Shown here: piece after piece, positions 18,348 through 27,560 of the stretch | Layout: every line of letters begins with the position of its first letter | Numbering within the stretch: the first letter of the stretch is position 1 | Origin: Microvirga sp052114605 | Lineage (GTDB): Bacteria; Pseudomonadota; Alphaproteobacteria; Rhizobiales; Beijerinckiaceae | Length of the DNA stretch: 64,000 nucleotides | Assembly: GCF_052114605.1 (NCBI RefSeq) | Contig: NZ_JBFRFB010000005.1 | Span: 124,001-188,000 of the forward strand | Direction: 5' to 3' | Position numbers and translations under genes: made by a program | The notes under the pieces: generated by a model | What the model was told of the DNA's origin: nothing | Database searches by the model: none | Seen by the model: the letters and a program-made list of their open reading frames with translations, nothing else

Positions 18348-19537
18348 ACCCCCAGCATCTTGCGCCACTCCTTCGGCGCGGCGATGTCGGTGAGGTTGAG
18401 CCAACCCGCCATCAGGCGAAGTTCGTCACCAAGCGCGGGACCGATCTCCGCCGGAGGCGCGGAGGCCTCCGGGTGGATCGAGTGGACGATGAGGCGGCCA
18501 TTGCTCCGGTCGGCCTTGAGATCGACCCGGGCCACGATCTTCTCGCCCATGAGGAAGGGCAGGCAGTAATAGCCGAACTCGCGCTTCTCGGCGGGCACAT
18601 AGATCTCGATGCGGTAGCGGAAATCGAACAGGCGCTCCGTGCGCGTGCGCTCCCAGACGATGGGATCGAAGGGCGAGACGAGGGCGTGCGCCTCCACGCG
18701 GCGCGGAAACTTCGCTTCAGGGTCGAGATAGACCGGCCCGTTCCAGCCATCGACGATAACGGGAAGCAGGTCTCCCGCTTCGACCAGCTCCGCGATTCGG
18801 GCTTTCGCATCTGAAACTTCGAGACGGAAATAATCGCGCAGGCAGCGCTCGGAGGCGATGCCGAGCGCGCGGATGGAGCGGCGCAGCAATTCGCGCTGCG
18901 CCTCGTCTTCGCTCGGTGTCGGAGTATTGAGAACCGCGGAGGGCAGGACGCGCTCGGGCAGGTCGTAGACGCGCTCGAACCCGCGCCGCGTCGCGGTCGT
19001 CACCTCTCCGGCCCAGAACAGCCATTCGAGCGCGCGCTTGCCGTCGCTCCAGCCCCACCAGGAGCCCTGGCCCTTGCCGCCGCCCGATAGTTCGCCGGCA
19101 GCGATGGGGCCGCGCGCGGCGATCTCGCGTCGGACCTCCTCGATGAAGGCACGCTTCTCTTTGCCGAACCGGGCGAGCCCACCATAGATGCCCTCGCCCC
19201 GCGCGGCGCGGGCCATGCGCCAGCGGAAATGGGGATGGAGATCGAGAGAGATCAGCGAGGCCTCGTGGCCCCAATACTCGAACGTCTCGCGCTTTTTCGG
19301 ATGATAGGCGGCCCGCTCCAGGAGGTCCCGGTCATAGGCGCCGAGCCGGGAGAACAACGGCATGTAATGGGCCCGCACGAGCACATTGACGGAATCGATC
19401 TGGAGCAGATGCGACCGCTGGATGTGGCGCCGCAGATGCCGGCTGACTGCAAGGTCCGGCCGGCCTTCGTGAAAACCTTGGGCGGCCAGGGCCACGCGGC
19501 GGGCCTGGGGAAGGGAGAGCTGTGTGCGAGGGGCCAT
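18344..19537 (-). CDS. ycaQ: YcaQ-type DNA glycosylase (interstrand crosslink repair)
   Basis: A 397-residue protein; the start at 19537 gives the family N-terminus (LSLPQARRVALAAQGF). It belongs to the winged-helix HTH_42 family with E. coli YcaQ/AlkX and Streptomyces AlkZ, which unhook interstrand crosslinks. The active-site motif is Gln-Ile-Asp (LLQIDSVNVL, Q46-D48), the QxD form of the YcaQ branch rather than QxQ. The typical RAHYMPLFSRLG and FDPIVWERTRTERLFDF segments follow. Start-stop overlaps link it to the PAP2 gene and then to recX, so two of three genes in this operon are DNA-repair related. Confidence 0.85.
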   Translation of the reverse strand: MAPRTQLSLPQARRVALAAQGFHEGRPDLAVSRHLRRHIQRSHLLQIDSVNVLVRAHYMPLFSRLGAYDRDLLERAAYHPKKRETFEYWGHEASLISLDLHPHFRWRMARAARGEGIYGGLARFGKEKRAFIEEVRREIAARGPIAAGELSGGGKGQGSWWGWSDGKRALEWLFWAGEVTTATRRGFERVYDLPERVLPSAVLNTPTPSEDEAQRELLRRSIRALGIASERCLRDYFRLEVSDAKARIAELVEAGDLLPVIVDGWNGPVYLDPEAKFPRRVEAHALVSPFDPIVWERTRTERLFDFRYRIEIYVPAEKREFGYYCLPFLMGEKIVARVDLKADRSNGRLIVHSIHPEASAPPAEIGPALGDELRLMAGWLNLTDIAAPKEWRKMLGV

Positions 19538-19651
19538 GAGACCTTCGGAGATGGATCGTGAAGAGCTAGCGTCATCGAAGCGCTTCCCGCAAGAGGGGGA
19601 CGAGCAGAAGCATCCTGACGGGCTGTGACGGATGAGAGCGTCCCTCGCAGT

Positions 19652-19751
19652 GTCATTCCGGGAATGAACGCGCAGCTGATGGGACGGGAATCCAGAGCGC
19701 TGTGCTTGTGGGTGGGTCCCCTTCTCTCGCTTCGCAGGGCCTAAGGATGAC
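19652..19751. repeat. 100-bp dispersed repeat bounded by GTCATTCC / GGATGAC
   Basis: The unit begins GTCATTCCGGGAATGA and ends AAGGATGAC, imperfect inverted ends. Its minus-strand translation (HVILRPCEAREGDP) has the look of the junk peptides that repeats of this type yield in related genomes. That comparison is from memory and not checked. Confidence 0.5.
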
Positions 19752-20102
19752 ATGGGTTTGTCTGTCAAAGAACAAGCGTAGATATCCTCGCGGCGTGGTT
19801 CGCCCGAGGGTGTTGGATCGAGGGAGGGCGCGAGGAGGCGTCCGGCTCGTGTGTGTGTTTGTGTTGAGAACCTGACGGCTCCCCGCGCACGGTTTTTTTA
19901 GGCGTACACCGCGTCTTTCAGCGGAGGGCCTCCTGGCAGCGGGCTTGCGAAGCCCACAGCAGGACCGTGCCCGATCCCACAATCACGACGCCTCGCGAGC
20001 GCGCCCCTCGGTGGATCAGGCTGTGCCAACCATAGCCAAGGTTAGGAGGATTGTCAAGAACAAATGCAGAACATGACGGTGCGCCGACCCTGCCCTCAAG
20101 TC

Positions 20103-20385
20103 GTCATCCCAAACGGAGCGCAGCGCAGATCCGGGATCGTCATCAGAAAAGAGCGCTGTCATTCCGGGGCGCCGCAGGCGAGCCCGACCCGAAGGGCCGC
20201 GCCGTAGGCGTGGAAACCCAGAACCACGGCGTTGCAAGAGAAAGGCGCTTCGATCTGCACAGCCTTATCCTATACCTGCGGTGGTTATGGGTTCCGGGCT
20301 CTCGCTCATGCTCGCCCCGGAATGACAGAGAGGCATGCTCGGTTCTGCACCCGATCCCGGATCGGCTCACGCCGTCCGGGATGAC
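20103..20385. repeat. Nested inverted-repeat element (283 bp)
   Basis: Outer arms: 20103-20138 (GTCATCCCAAACGG...GATCCGGGATC) and 20353-20385 (GATCCCGG...CCGTCCGGGATGAC), imperfectly inverted. Inside lies a 169-bp unit (20158-20326) with perfect 13-bp terminal inverted repeats, GTCATTCCGGGGC and GCCCCGGAATGAC. No open reading frame of a transposase is present, so it is a non-coding, MITE-like or composite repeat. Confidence 0.7.
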
Positions 20386-20404
20386 CGCTCGGCGCCCTCC
20401 GCCC

Positions 20405-20492
20405 GTCATCACCGGCCTTGTGCCGGTGATCCCGATCATGGTGAGCGCTCCGCTCTTCGCATCGGGATGGCCGGGACAAGCCCGGCCATGAC
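20405..20492 (+). repeat. REP-like palindromic repeat, copy 2
   Basis: Same two-hairpin unit as at 6519 (GTCATCACCGGCCTTG left, GGGACAAGCCCGGCCATGAC right), here with a different central spacer and a diverged 3' end (CATGACATCG). Confidence 0.85.
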
Positions 20493-20703
20493 ATCGTAGG
20501 GCTGGCATGCTGGCTAAATAAGGCGGAACGGTATGGCTTGGGCTCTGACCCTTAATCTCCCTCACCGCTCGAGAGGAACCGAATCGATCCCGATTGCATA
20601 TCTGTTCTGCGCTGGACGTCGGGCCATGATGGTGCAAATCCCTATAGAGAGGCATACGCCAACCGCGTTCCGTCCGAGCGCCGTGCCGAGCGATGGATAA
20701 AAA

Positions 20704-22200
20704 ATGGACCAGGCCACCAACGAGAGTCTCCGCAGCCAGCAGGCGCCTTTGAGCCACGCGGAGATCCGCACGATCATCATCGGCGTGATGATCGCCATGC
20801 TTCTGGCGGCCCTCGACCAGACGATCATCGCGACGGCGCTTCCGACCATCGGCCATGAGCTCGGCGATTTCGAGCATCTGCCCTGGGTGGTGACGTCCTA
20901 TCTCCTCGCCTCCACGGCGGTGACGCCGCTCTACGGCAAGTTCAGCGATATTCACGGACGGCGCATCACGCTGCTGATCGGCATCGTAATCTTCATCATC
21001 GGCTCCATTGCATGCGCGCTCGCGCCCAGCATGATCATTCTCGTTCTGGCGCGCGGCCTTCAGGGAATCGGCGGCGGCGGTCTGATCGCCATGGCCCAGA
21101 CCATCGTGGGCGATCTGGTGCCGCCCAAGGAGCGCGGCAGGTATCAGGTTTATTTCGCCAGCGTGTTCATGTCGTCGAGCCTGCTCGGGCCGGTGCTCGG
21201 CGGGTTCTTCGCGGAACACCTGCATTGGTCCGTGATCTTCTGGATCAATCTGCCCCTGGGCCTGATCGCCCTAGTGATCGCTTATCGCGGCCTCAGAAAG
21301 CTTCCCCGTCACGATCGTCCGCACAAGCTCGATATTCTCGGCGCGGTCATCATGGTGTCGGCCACCGTTTCCCTGCTGCTCGCGCTCAGCTGGGGCGGCC
21401 TGCGCTATCCGTGGCTCTCGGCGCCGATCGGGGGACTCATCGCCCTTTCGCTGGTGCTCTGGGTCGCGTTCGCCTTCCGCATGAGGCTGGCGAGCGAGCC
21501 CCTGATTCCGCCGGGCGTGATGCGCAATCCGGTGGTGCGCATGGGAACGCTGGCCGCCTGTTTCGCCATGGGCACCTATATCGGGTTGACCATTTATCTG
21601 CCGGTTTATTTCGAATCCGTGCGCGGCATTTCCGCGAGCCTGTCGGGACTGGGGCTGATTCCGCTCATGGCGGGCACGGTGGTGGGCGCCACGCTGTCGG
21701 GCCGCTCCATGGCCAAGGTCCGCCATTACAAGCGGCTTCCCGTAGCGGGCATCGCCGTCGCGGTCGTGGGAAGCATCATTCTAGCGGCTGTGCCAGGGCT
21801 TCCCATCTGGGCCGTCGAGGTCATCCTCGGCGTGCTGAGCATCGGCCTCGGGACGATCCTGCCCGTGACCACCGTGTCGATCCAGAACGCGGTGGCGCTG
21901 CACGATCTCGGCACGGCGACCGGGGCCGCCAATTTCTTCCGCTCGCTCGGGGGCGCGCTCATCGTGGCGGTGTTCGGGGCCATCCTTCTGGGCATGTCGG
22001 GCCTGCAGGGCGCCGGCAGTTTCGAGAGCCTGGGCGAGGTCGCGGCCCGCAGCGGCGTCGATCTCTCCCATGTGTTCGGCTACATCTTCTGGGCCGCCGC
22101 CGCCGGCTTCGGGCTGGCGCTGGTCTTCCTGATCGCCATGAAGGAGCTGCCCTTGCGCGGCTCGGCGGTGAAGGCGGCGGAGGCGGCCATCGCCGATTGA
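20704..22200 (+). CDS. MFS exporter, DHA2 family (14 helices)
   Basis: A 498-residue transporter. The motif LAALDQTIIATALPTIGHEL in the first helix, the cytosolic GKFSDIHGRRITLL loop (motif A), the GRGLQGIGGGG-like ARGLQGIGGGGLI (motif B/C region) and an overall length near 500 identify the drug:H+ antiporter-2 (EmrB/QacA-like) family. No EmrA-like fusion protein or TetR regulator is adjacent. Substrates are probably toxic hydrophobic compounds, not determinable in detail. Confidence 0.9.
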   Translation: MDQATNESLRSQQAPLSHAEIRTIIIGVMIAMLLAALDQTIIATALPTIGHELGDFEHLPWVVTSYLLASTAVTPLYGKFSDIHGRRITLLIGIVIFIIGSIACALAPSMIILVLARGLQGIGGGGLIAMAQTIVGDLVPPKERGRYQVYFASVFMSSSLLGPVLGGFFAEHLHWSVIFWINLPLGLIALVIAYRGLRKLPRHDRPHKLDILGAVIMVSATVSLLLALSWGGLRYPWLSAPIGGLIALSLVLWVAFAFRMRLASEPLIPPGVMRNPVVRMGTLAACFAMGTYIGLTIYLPVYFESVRGISASLSGLGLIPLMAGTVVGATLSGRSMAKVRHYKRLPVAGIAVAVVGSIILAAVPGLPIWAVEVILGVLSIGLGTILPVTTVSIQNAVALHDLGTATGAANFFRSLGGALIVAVFGAILLGMSGLQGAGSFESLGEVAARSGVDLSHVFGYIFWAAAAGFGLALVFLIAMKELPLRGSAVKAAEAAIAD

Positions 22201-22433
22201 TCCAGGGCCTCGCGGCCGATTCGGCTCTCAGAGGCAGGAAGAGCTATCGAATCTCCCGAAAGAGCATCGCTCCATGGTTAATGAACCCGGCCATTCTCCG
22301 GTTTCGTACTTCTGCGGCGTCATGCCTGGGGATAGGCATGCAAGGCTGTGGAGGATTCCAGACTCCATGGCACCCGCCCCGGCTTGGCCGTGTTAGGACC
22401 ACGAGCGCTTTTAAAACCTGATGAGGGAGGCTG

Positions 22434-23981
22434 ATGAAGGTCGGCATCGACATGGGAGTGGCATCCTCCGCACCCGGGGGACAATCGGCTCTGCTCGATC
22501 TGGAGGAGCTTCTGGCGACGCGTCTGCTCGTCCAGGGCAATTCCGGCTCCGGCAAGTCGCATCTGCTGCGCCGCCTCCTGGAGCAGAGCGCCAACCTCGT
22601 CCAGCAGGCCATCATCGACCCCGAAGGCGACTTCGTCACCATGGCCGACAAGTTCGGCCATGTGGTGGTGGATGCCTCCCGCAGCGAGGGCGACCTTCAG
22701 CGCGTCGCCGCCCGCGTGCGCCAGCACCGGGTTTCCGTCGTGCTCAGCCTGGAAGGCCTCGACACCGAGGCGCAGATGCGCTGCGCGGCGGCTTTCCTCG
22801 GCGGCCTTTTCGATGCGGAGCGCGATTTCTGGTACCCGATGCTCGTCGTGGTGGACGAGGCGCAGCTTTTCGCCCCCGCCGCCGCGGGCGAGGTCTCCGA
22901 CGAGGCGCGAAAAGTCTCGCTCGGCGCCATGACCAACCTCATGTGCCGTGGCCGTAAACGCGGGCTTGCCGGCATTATCGCTACGCAGCGCCTCGCCAAG
23001 CTCGCCAAGAACGTGGCGGCCGAAGCCTCGAACTTCCTCATGGGCCGCACCTTCCTCGACATCGACATGGCCCGCGCCGCCGACCTTTTGGGCATGGAGC
23101 GCCGCCAGGCCGAGATGTTCCGCGACCTGGAGCGTGGGCATTTCGTGGCGCTCGGCCCGGCGCTCTCGCGCCGCCCGCTGCCGATCCGCATCGGCGATGT
23201 GGAGACCTCGGCCCGGTCCGGCAGCTTCAAGCTGATGCCGCTGCCCGAGCAGCCCAAGGAGGATGCGCGCGATCTCATCTTCAAGGCGGGCGAGGCCGAG
23301 CTTGCCGCCCGCCCCGTCATGCCTCGCCGCGCGCCGCCTCCGCCGCCGGCCCCCTCGACCAACGATCTTTTAGCCCAGCTCGCCCGCACCCGGCCCGCCG
23401 CCGCGCCGGAGCCAGAGGCCGAGCCGACCGAGGAGACGAAAGCCGAGCGCGACGCAGTGCTCGATTCGATCCTGCGCGAAATTCTCGATGATCCCGAGGC
23501 CGCCTTCCGCTCCGTGGCGGTGCTCTATCAGGATTTCCTCGTGCGCTGCCGCATCCGTCGCGTCGCGGGCGAACCCTTGAACCTCAACGCTTTCCGCCGC
23601 CGCCTCGCGGTCGCGCGCGCGGGCGTCAATACCGCCACCACTGATAGCTCCGAATGGGACCGCGCGGTGGCGTTCGCGGCGGATCTCGAGGAAGACCTGC
23701 AAGGCGTCTTCCTGCTCATCGCCCGCGCCGCCATGGAAGGCTCCGCCTGCCCGCCCGACGGCGAGATTGCCCGCGCCTGCGGCAGCCGCTCCCCCGGCCG
23801 CGCCCGCCGCCTCGTCGCCTACATGGAAACCCGCAACATCGTCGTCACCCGCAACGACCCGAGAGGCCTGCGCATCATCGCCCTGCCGGATCTCGGCTGG
23901 GAAACTGCACCGGGCGACCCGAACGCGTTCGAGGAACCGCAGGCGATTTCGGACGCGCAGGATCTGTTCGCGGCAGGGTGA
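22434..23981 (+). CDS. HerA/VirB4-like ATP-binding protein
   Basis: A 515-residue protein. GAGGGAGG precedes the ATG. The Walker A motif is GNSGSGKSHLL (about 36-46), followed by the IDPEGDF motif (like the HerA IDPHGE) and Walker B LVVVDEAQLF (about 138-147). GIIATQRLAKL resembles the sensor region of HerA/DUF87 ATPases. A proline-rich linker (about 295-325) leads to a C-terminal helical domain with a winged-helix look (GEIARACGSRSPGRARRLVAYME). HerA relatives move DNA or act in DNA-end processing or anti-phage defence; no NurA or defence partner is adjacent. The biological role is unknown. Confidence 0.75.
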   Translation: MKVGIDMGVASSAPGGQSALLDLEELLATRLLVQGNSGSGKSHLLRRLLEQSANLVQQAIIDPEGDFVTMADKFGHVVVDASRSEGDLQRVAARVRQHRVSVVLSLEGLDTEAQMRCAAAFLGGLFDAERDFWYPMLVVVDEAQLFAPAAAGEVSDEARKVSLGAMTNLMCRGRKRGLAGIIATQRLAKLAKNVAAEASNFLMGRTFLDIDMARAADLLGMERRQAEMFRDLERGHFVALGPALSRRPLPIRIGDVETSARSGSFKLMPLPEQPKEDARDLIFKAGEAELAARPVMPRRAPPPPPAPSTNDLLAQLARTRPAAAPEPEAEPTEETKAERDAVLDSILREILDDPEAAFRSVAVLYQDFLVRCRIRRVAGEPLNLNAFRRRLAVARAGVNTATTDSSEWDRAVAFAADLEEDLQGVFLLIARAAMEGSACPPDGEIARACGSRSPGRARRLVAYMETRNIVVTRNDPRGLRIIALPDLGWETAPGDPNAFEEPQAISDAQDLFAAG

Positions 23982-24308
23982 ATCTTTGCTCGCAACGCAG
24001 CTCCTGAAGTGCTGTGCTTGTTTCCTCCTCTTGCGTGGGGAGCCAGGGTGGAGGTCATGCCTGTCGCAGCGATTGCGCTGAATGGATGAGCCGACTCCCC
24101 GGTCCCGCCTTCAATCCTTCTCCGCTACGCGAGGGACCTATCCGTGCCACTTTTTGCACTGGCTCCCGGATCGGCTCCGCTGCCTAGGACCAAACCGGAG
24201 CCTCCAATACCGAGGCTCCCCTCCGTGCGACCTACCGCCCCGTGTTCATGCCTCGCCTTTGCTCCATCTTCATGCTAGAACAAATCACGAACAATCAAGC
24301 GGGGAACC
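23982..24308. other. Intergenic region, no clear feature
   Basis: About 330 bases. There is a scrap similar to the AGGGTGG/CTCCCC repeat type near 24035-24055, and TTTTGCACTGG-type sequence near 24152. The last 60 bases, less GC-rich, are the likely promoter of the radical-SAM operon. I see no gene. Confidence 0.4.
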
Positions 24309-25523
24309 ATGGACGAAAAGCTTTCCAAGAAGCTGCGCATCCTGGCTGACGCGGCGAAATACGATGCCTCCTGCTCCTCCTCGGGCGCACCCAAGCGCAA
24401 GGCGGATGTGAACAGCCTGGGCTCGACCACGGTCTCCGGCATCTGCCACGCTTACACGCCGGATGGGCGCTGCGTGTCGCTGCTCAAGATCCTGCTGACG
24501 AATTACTGCCTGTTCGATTGCGCCTATTGCGTGAACCGGCGCTCGTCCAACGTGAAGCGCGCCAAGTTCTCCGTGGACGAGGTGGTGACGCTCACCATCG
24601 AGTTCTACAAGCGCAACTATATCGAGGGCTTGTTCCTGTCCTCGGGCATCATCCGCTCGCCCGATTACACGATGGAGCAGATGCTGCTGGTCGCGAAGAA
24701 GCTGCGCCGCGACCACGGCTTTCGCGGCTATATCCACCTGAAGACGATCCCTGAGGCGAGTCCCTGGCTGATCGAGGAAGCGGGGCTATGGGCGGATCGG
24801 CTGTCGATCAATCTCGAATTGCCGACCGAGAAAAGCCTTGAACTGCTGGCGCCCGAGAAGGACGGCGCCTCCATCGAGACCGCCATGTCGCAGATGTCCG
24901 AGCGCATCGAGGAAGCGCGCGAGGAGCGCCGCCATTACTCGCCCGCCGGCCAGACGACGCAGATGATCATCGGCGCGGATGAGACCACGGATGCGGATGT
25001 CTTACGCACCTCGGCCAAGCTCTACGGTCACTACGATCTGAAGCGCGTCTATTATTCCGCCTTCAGCCCGATCCCCGATTCCAGCGCGATTCTTCCGCTG
25101 AAGCCGCCGCCTCTCATGCGCGAAAACCGGCTTTATCAAGCCGATTGGCTGCTGCGCTTTTACGGCTTCAACGTGGAGGAGATCGCGGCGGGGGGCGAAA
25201 AGGGCATGCTCGATCTCGATATCGATCCCAAGCTCGCCTGGGCACTCAAGAACCGCCATCTCTTCCCTGTCGATGCGAACAAGGCGCCGCGCGAGATGCT
25301 GCTGCGCGTGCCGGGGCTTGGCGCGCGGGCCGTGGACAAGATCGTCACTGCGCGCCGTCATACGACCTTGCGTCTCGACGATGTTGCGCGCCTCACCTCG
25401 GGACTGAAGCGGGCCAAGCCCTTTCTGATTGCCGCCGATTTCCACCCGAAAGCGAGGCTGGACCGCCTCGATTTGCGGGAGCGCCTGATCGAGAAACCCC
25501 AGCAGCTGAGCTTGTTCGGATGA
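24309..25523 (+). CDS. Putative DNA modification/repair radical SAM protein
   Basis: A 404-residue protein with the radical-SAM cluster motif Cys67-x3-Cys71-x2-Cys74 (NYCLFDCAYC), the IEGLFLSSGI strand, and further cysteines in the N-terminal part (22, 46, 54) that could hold another metal. The C-terminal part carries a helix-hairpin-helix (VDANKAPREMLLRVPGLGARAVDKI, about 320-345), a DNA-binding element. This combination corresponds to the family known as putative DNA modification/repair radical SAM protein. The stop overlaps the start of the DUF4130-UdgX gene (ATGA), its usual partner. The reaction has not been established; tight coupling to a uracil-DNA glycosylase suggests that it acts on a DNA base or lesion. 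Confidence 0.9.
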   Translation: MDEKLSKKLRILADAAKYDASCSSSGAPKRKADVNSLGSTTVSGICHAYTPDGRCVSLLKILLTNYCLFDCAYCVNRRSSNVKRAKFSVDEVVTLTIEFYKRNYIEGLFLSSGIIRSPDYTMEQMLLVAKKLRRDHGFRGYIHLKTIPEASPWLIEEAGLWADRLSINLELPTEKSLELLAPEKDGASIETAMSQMSERIEEAREERRHYSPAGQTTQMIIGADETTDADVLRTSAKLYGHYDLKRVYYSAFSPIPDSSAILPLKPPPLMRENRLYQADWLLRFYGFNVEEIAAGGEKGMLDLDIDPKLAWALKNRHLFPVDANKAPREMLLRVPGLGARAVDKIVTARRHTTLRLDDVARLTSGLKRAKPFLIAADFHPKARLDRLDLRERLIEKPQQLSLFG

Positions 25524-26959
25524 GCCTGCATCGCATCACTCTGAAACCCGGTGCCGATCTCGATGGCTTTCGCCGGGCCGTGCGCTGGCTGATCGCCGAG
25601 GAGATGGCGCCTCAGCACGTGCTCTGGTCCTCCGACGATTCACCGAGCCTATTCGGCGAGGACGAGCACGGCGCGGCCTCGCCGATCTCTCTGCCGAAAG
25701 GCGTGGCGCGGCTGATCGAGGCTTGCGTGTGTCACCGGGACGAGGAGCGTTATGCCCTGCTCTACCAGCTGATCTGGCGTGTGCTGAACGGCGAGCGCGA
25801 TCTTCTCGAAATCGCAAGCGATCCGCTGGTGCACCGCATCGACATGATGGCCCGCGCGATCCGGCGCGATCTTCACAAGATGCACGCCTTCGTGCGCTTC
25901 CGGCGGATGCATGGCGAGCTTGAGCGTTTCGCGGCGTGGTTCGAGCCGGATCATTATATTCTGGAAGCGGCGGCGCCCTTCTTCATCGACCGCTTCCACT
26001 CCCTCGACTGGACGATCATCACGCCCATCGGCTCCATGCGCTGGAACCGCAAGAATCTTACCTTCGGCCCACCCGGAAACCGCGAGGACGCGCCAGCATC
26101 GGACGAGTTCGAGGAAGGCTGGCGCGGCTATTACGAGAGCGTGTTCAACCCCGCCCGCGTGAACCCCACCGCCATGCGCGCCGAAATGCCGAAGAAATAC
26201 TGGCGCAATCTGCCGGAGGCTGCGGCAATTCCCGGCCTGATCCAAAGCGCCACCCAGCGCGTTGACGCCATGATCGAACAGGAGGCGACGATGCCTTTGA
26301 AACGCACTCCTGAACGTGCCCTCGAAGCCATGCGCGATCAGGAACCGAAGACACTCAAGGAACTCAACGCGATCATCGCGAAGGCCGGCCCACTCGTGCC
26401 CGGCGCGACGCAGGCCGTATTCGGCGAAGGACCTGTTCATGCCGACATCATGTTCGTCGGCGAGCAGCCGGGCGATCAGGAGGATCTGCAGGGTAGGCCT
26501 TTCGTGGGGCCCGCGGGCAAGCTCCTGACGAAGGCGATGAACGAGGTCGGGATCAGTCGGGAACAGGCCTATCTCACCAATGCGGTGAAGCACTTCAAAT
26601 TCGAGCAGCGCGGCCACAGGCGCATTCACTCCAAGCCCACCGCAGGCGAGGTGAAGCATTACCGGCCTTGGCTGATGAAGGAGCTGGAGCTGGTCAGACC
26701 TAAGCTCGTGGTGGCGCTCGGCGCAACCGCGCTTCTCGCGCTCACCGGCAAGGCGACGCCGATCACCCGCTCGCGGGGACGCGCGCGCTTCGGCACCTAT
26801 GAGGGCTACATCACGGTGCATCCCTCCTATCTGCTGCGCCTGCCCGACGAGGCGACGAAGCGCGAGGCCTATGAGGCTTTTCTCAACGACCTGCGCCGCA
26901 TTCACGATCTCTCGCAGGCCGATCTCGACACGGGCGAGCTGCCGCTGGCGGCGGAGTGA
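25520..26959 (+). CDS. DUF4130 fused to UdgX-type uracil-DNA glycosylase
   Basis: A 479-residue fusion. Residues 1-250 are the DUF4130 domain (RLIEACVCHRDEERYALLYQLIWRVL, then MHAFVRFRRM). Residues 280-479 are a family-4-like uracil-DNA glycosylase, with motif GEQPGDQEDLQGRPFVGPAG (about 313-332) and the late HPSYLLRLP (about 433). The loop RGHRRIH (about 363-369) carries the extra histidine that distinguishes UdgX, an enzyme shown in mycobacteria to become covalently bonded to uracil-containing DNA. It starts inside the stop of the radical-SAM gene. DUF4130 has no proven activity. The pair probably forms one repair or modification pathway. Confidence 0.92.
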   Translation: MSLHRITLKPGADLDGFRRAVRWLIAEEMAPQHVLWSSDDSPSLFGEDEHGAASPISLPKGVARLIEACVCHRDEERYALLYQLIWRVLNGERDLLEIASDPLVHRIDMMARAIRRDLHKMHAFVRFRRMHGELERFAAWFEPDHYILEAAAPFFIDRFHSLDWTIITPIGSMRWNRKNLTFGPPGNREDAPASDEFEEGWRGYYESVFNPARVNPTAMRAEMPKKYWRNLPEAAAIPGLIQSATQRVDAMIEQEATMPLKRTPERALEAMRDQEPKTLKELNAIIAKAGPLVPGATQAVFGEGPVHADIMFVGEQPGDQEDLQGRPFVGPAGKLLTKAMNEVGISREQAYLTNAVKHFKFEQRGHRRIHSKPTAGEVKHYRPWLMKELELVRPKLVVALGATALLALTGKATPITRSRGRARFGTYEGYITVHPSYLLRLPDEATKREAYEAFLNDLRRIHDLSQADLDTGELPLAAE

Positions 26960-27105
26960 TGTGCGCGAAGTCATGTGATGAACCGCACTCCAGCGGTGGC
27001 GATACCCATTCGGAGCCGTTGCCAGTTCAGCGGCGCAGGCAGAGTCTGATTATCGCCGGACAAACGGCCCGGCGATGAGAGGCGCCGGGCAACCGGTGGA
27101 AAGCC

Positions 27106-27378
27106 ATGCCGCAATTCGTGATCGAGCGAAACATGCCGAATGTCGGCAATTTGTCTGCTGCCGAGCTGAAACAGGCCTCAGGGAACTCCTGCGATGTCCT
27201 GCGTGGAATGGGCCCGGAAATCCAATGGGTTCACAGCTACGTCACCGACAACAAGATTTACTGCCTCTACCGCGCGCCGGATGAAGCGATGATCAAGGAG
27301 CATGCGCGCCAGGCCGGTCTTCCGGCGGATTCCATTTCAAGGGTGCGCACTGTGATCGACCCGACCACCGCGGAATGA
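27106..27378 (+). CDS. DUF4242 (SCO4226-like) small protein
   Basis: A 90-residue protein beginning MPQFVIERNMPNVGNL, with WVHSYVTDNKIYCLYRAPDEAMIKEHA in the middle. This ferredoxin-like fold is the DUF4242 family, one member of which (SCO4226 of Streptomyces) binds nickel. The histidines and the cysteine that could bind metal are partly present. GGTGG lies ten bases before the ATG. Monocistronic: a hairpin follows the stop. Its role here is not known. Confidence 0.8.
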   Translation: MPQFVIERNMPNVGNLSAAELKQASGNSCDVLRGMGPEIQWVHSYVTDNKIYCLYRAPDEAMIKEHARQAGLPADSISRVRTVIDPTTAE

Positions 27379-27388
27379 CCCTTATCAG

Positions 27389-27413
27389 GCCGCTCCCAGG
27401 CCTCGGGAGCGGC
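27389..27413 (+). terminator. Hairpin after the DUF4242 gene
   Basis: GCCGCTCCC (27389-27397) pairs with GGGAGCGGC (27405-27413) with a 7-base loop, ten bases after the stop. There is no T-run, so termination strength is uncertain. Confidence 0.5.
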
Positions 27414-27560
27414 TCCCCAAACGATAGAATCGCAGTCTTGCGTGTCCAAAAGGCAACGGCGAGCATCCTTCGCGGCAGTTCCATTGTTGCGCGGGTTAAC
27501 CGCCCCTTAAACCGCCACAATTAGAGTGCTCCACAGCATGAAAGCCGGACCAATCCGGCA

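Larger units (their letters stand above)
19538..20703. other. 1.2-kb gene-free region made of several repeat types
   Basis: No believable coding frame on either strand: apparent frames coincide with repeats. From left to right: the ycaQ promoter side, a 100-bp repeat (19652-19751), a structured stretch with a GGGCTT/AAGCCC hairpin (19941-19955) and a T-run at 19891-19897. A nested inverted repeat (20103-20385), a REP-like copy (20405-20492) and the MFS gene leader follow. Confidence 0.7.

Noticed and set aside
19653..19982. 109-codon ORF on the minus strand
   Set aside because: It is made of repeat DNA; its peptide resembles translations of dispersed repeats rather than a gene.
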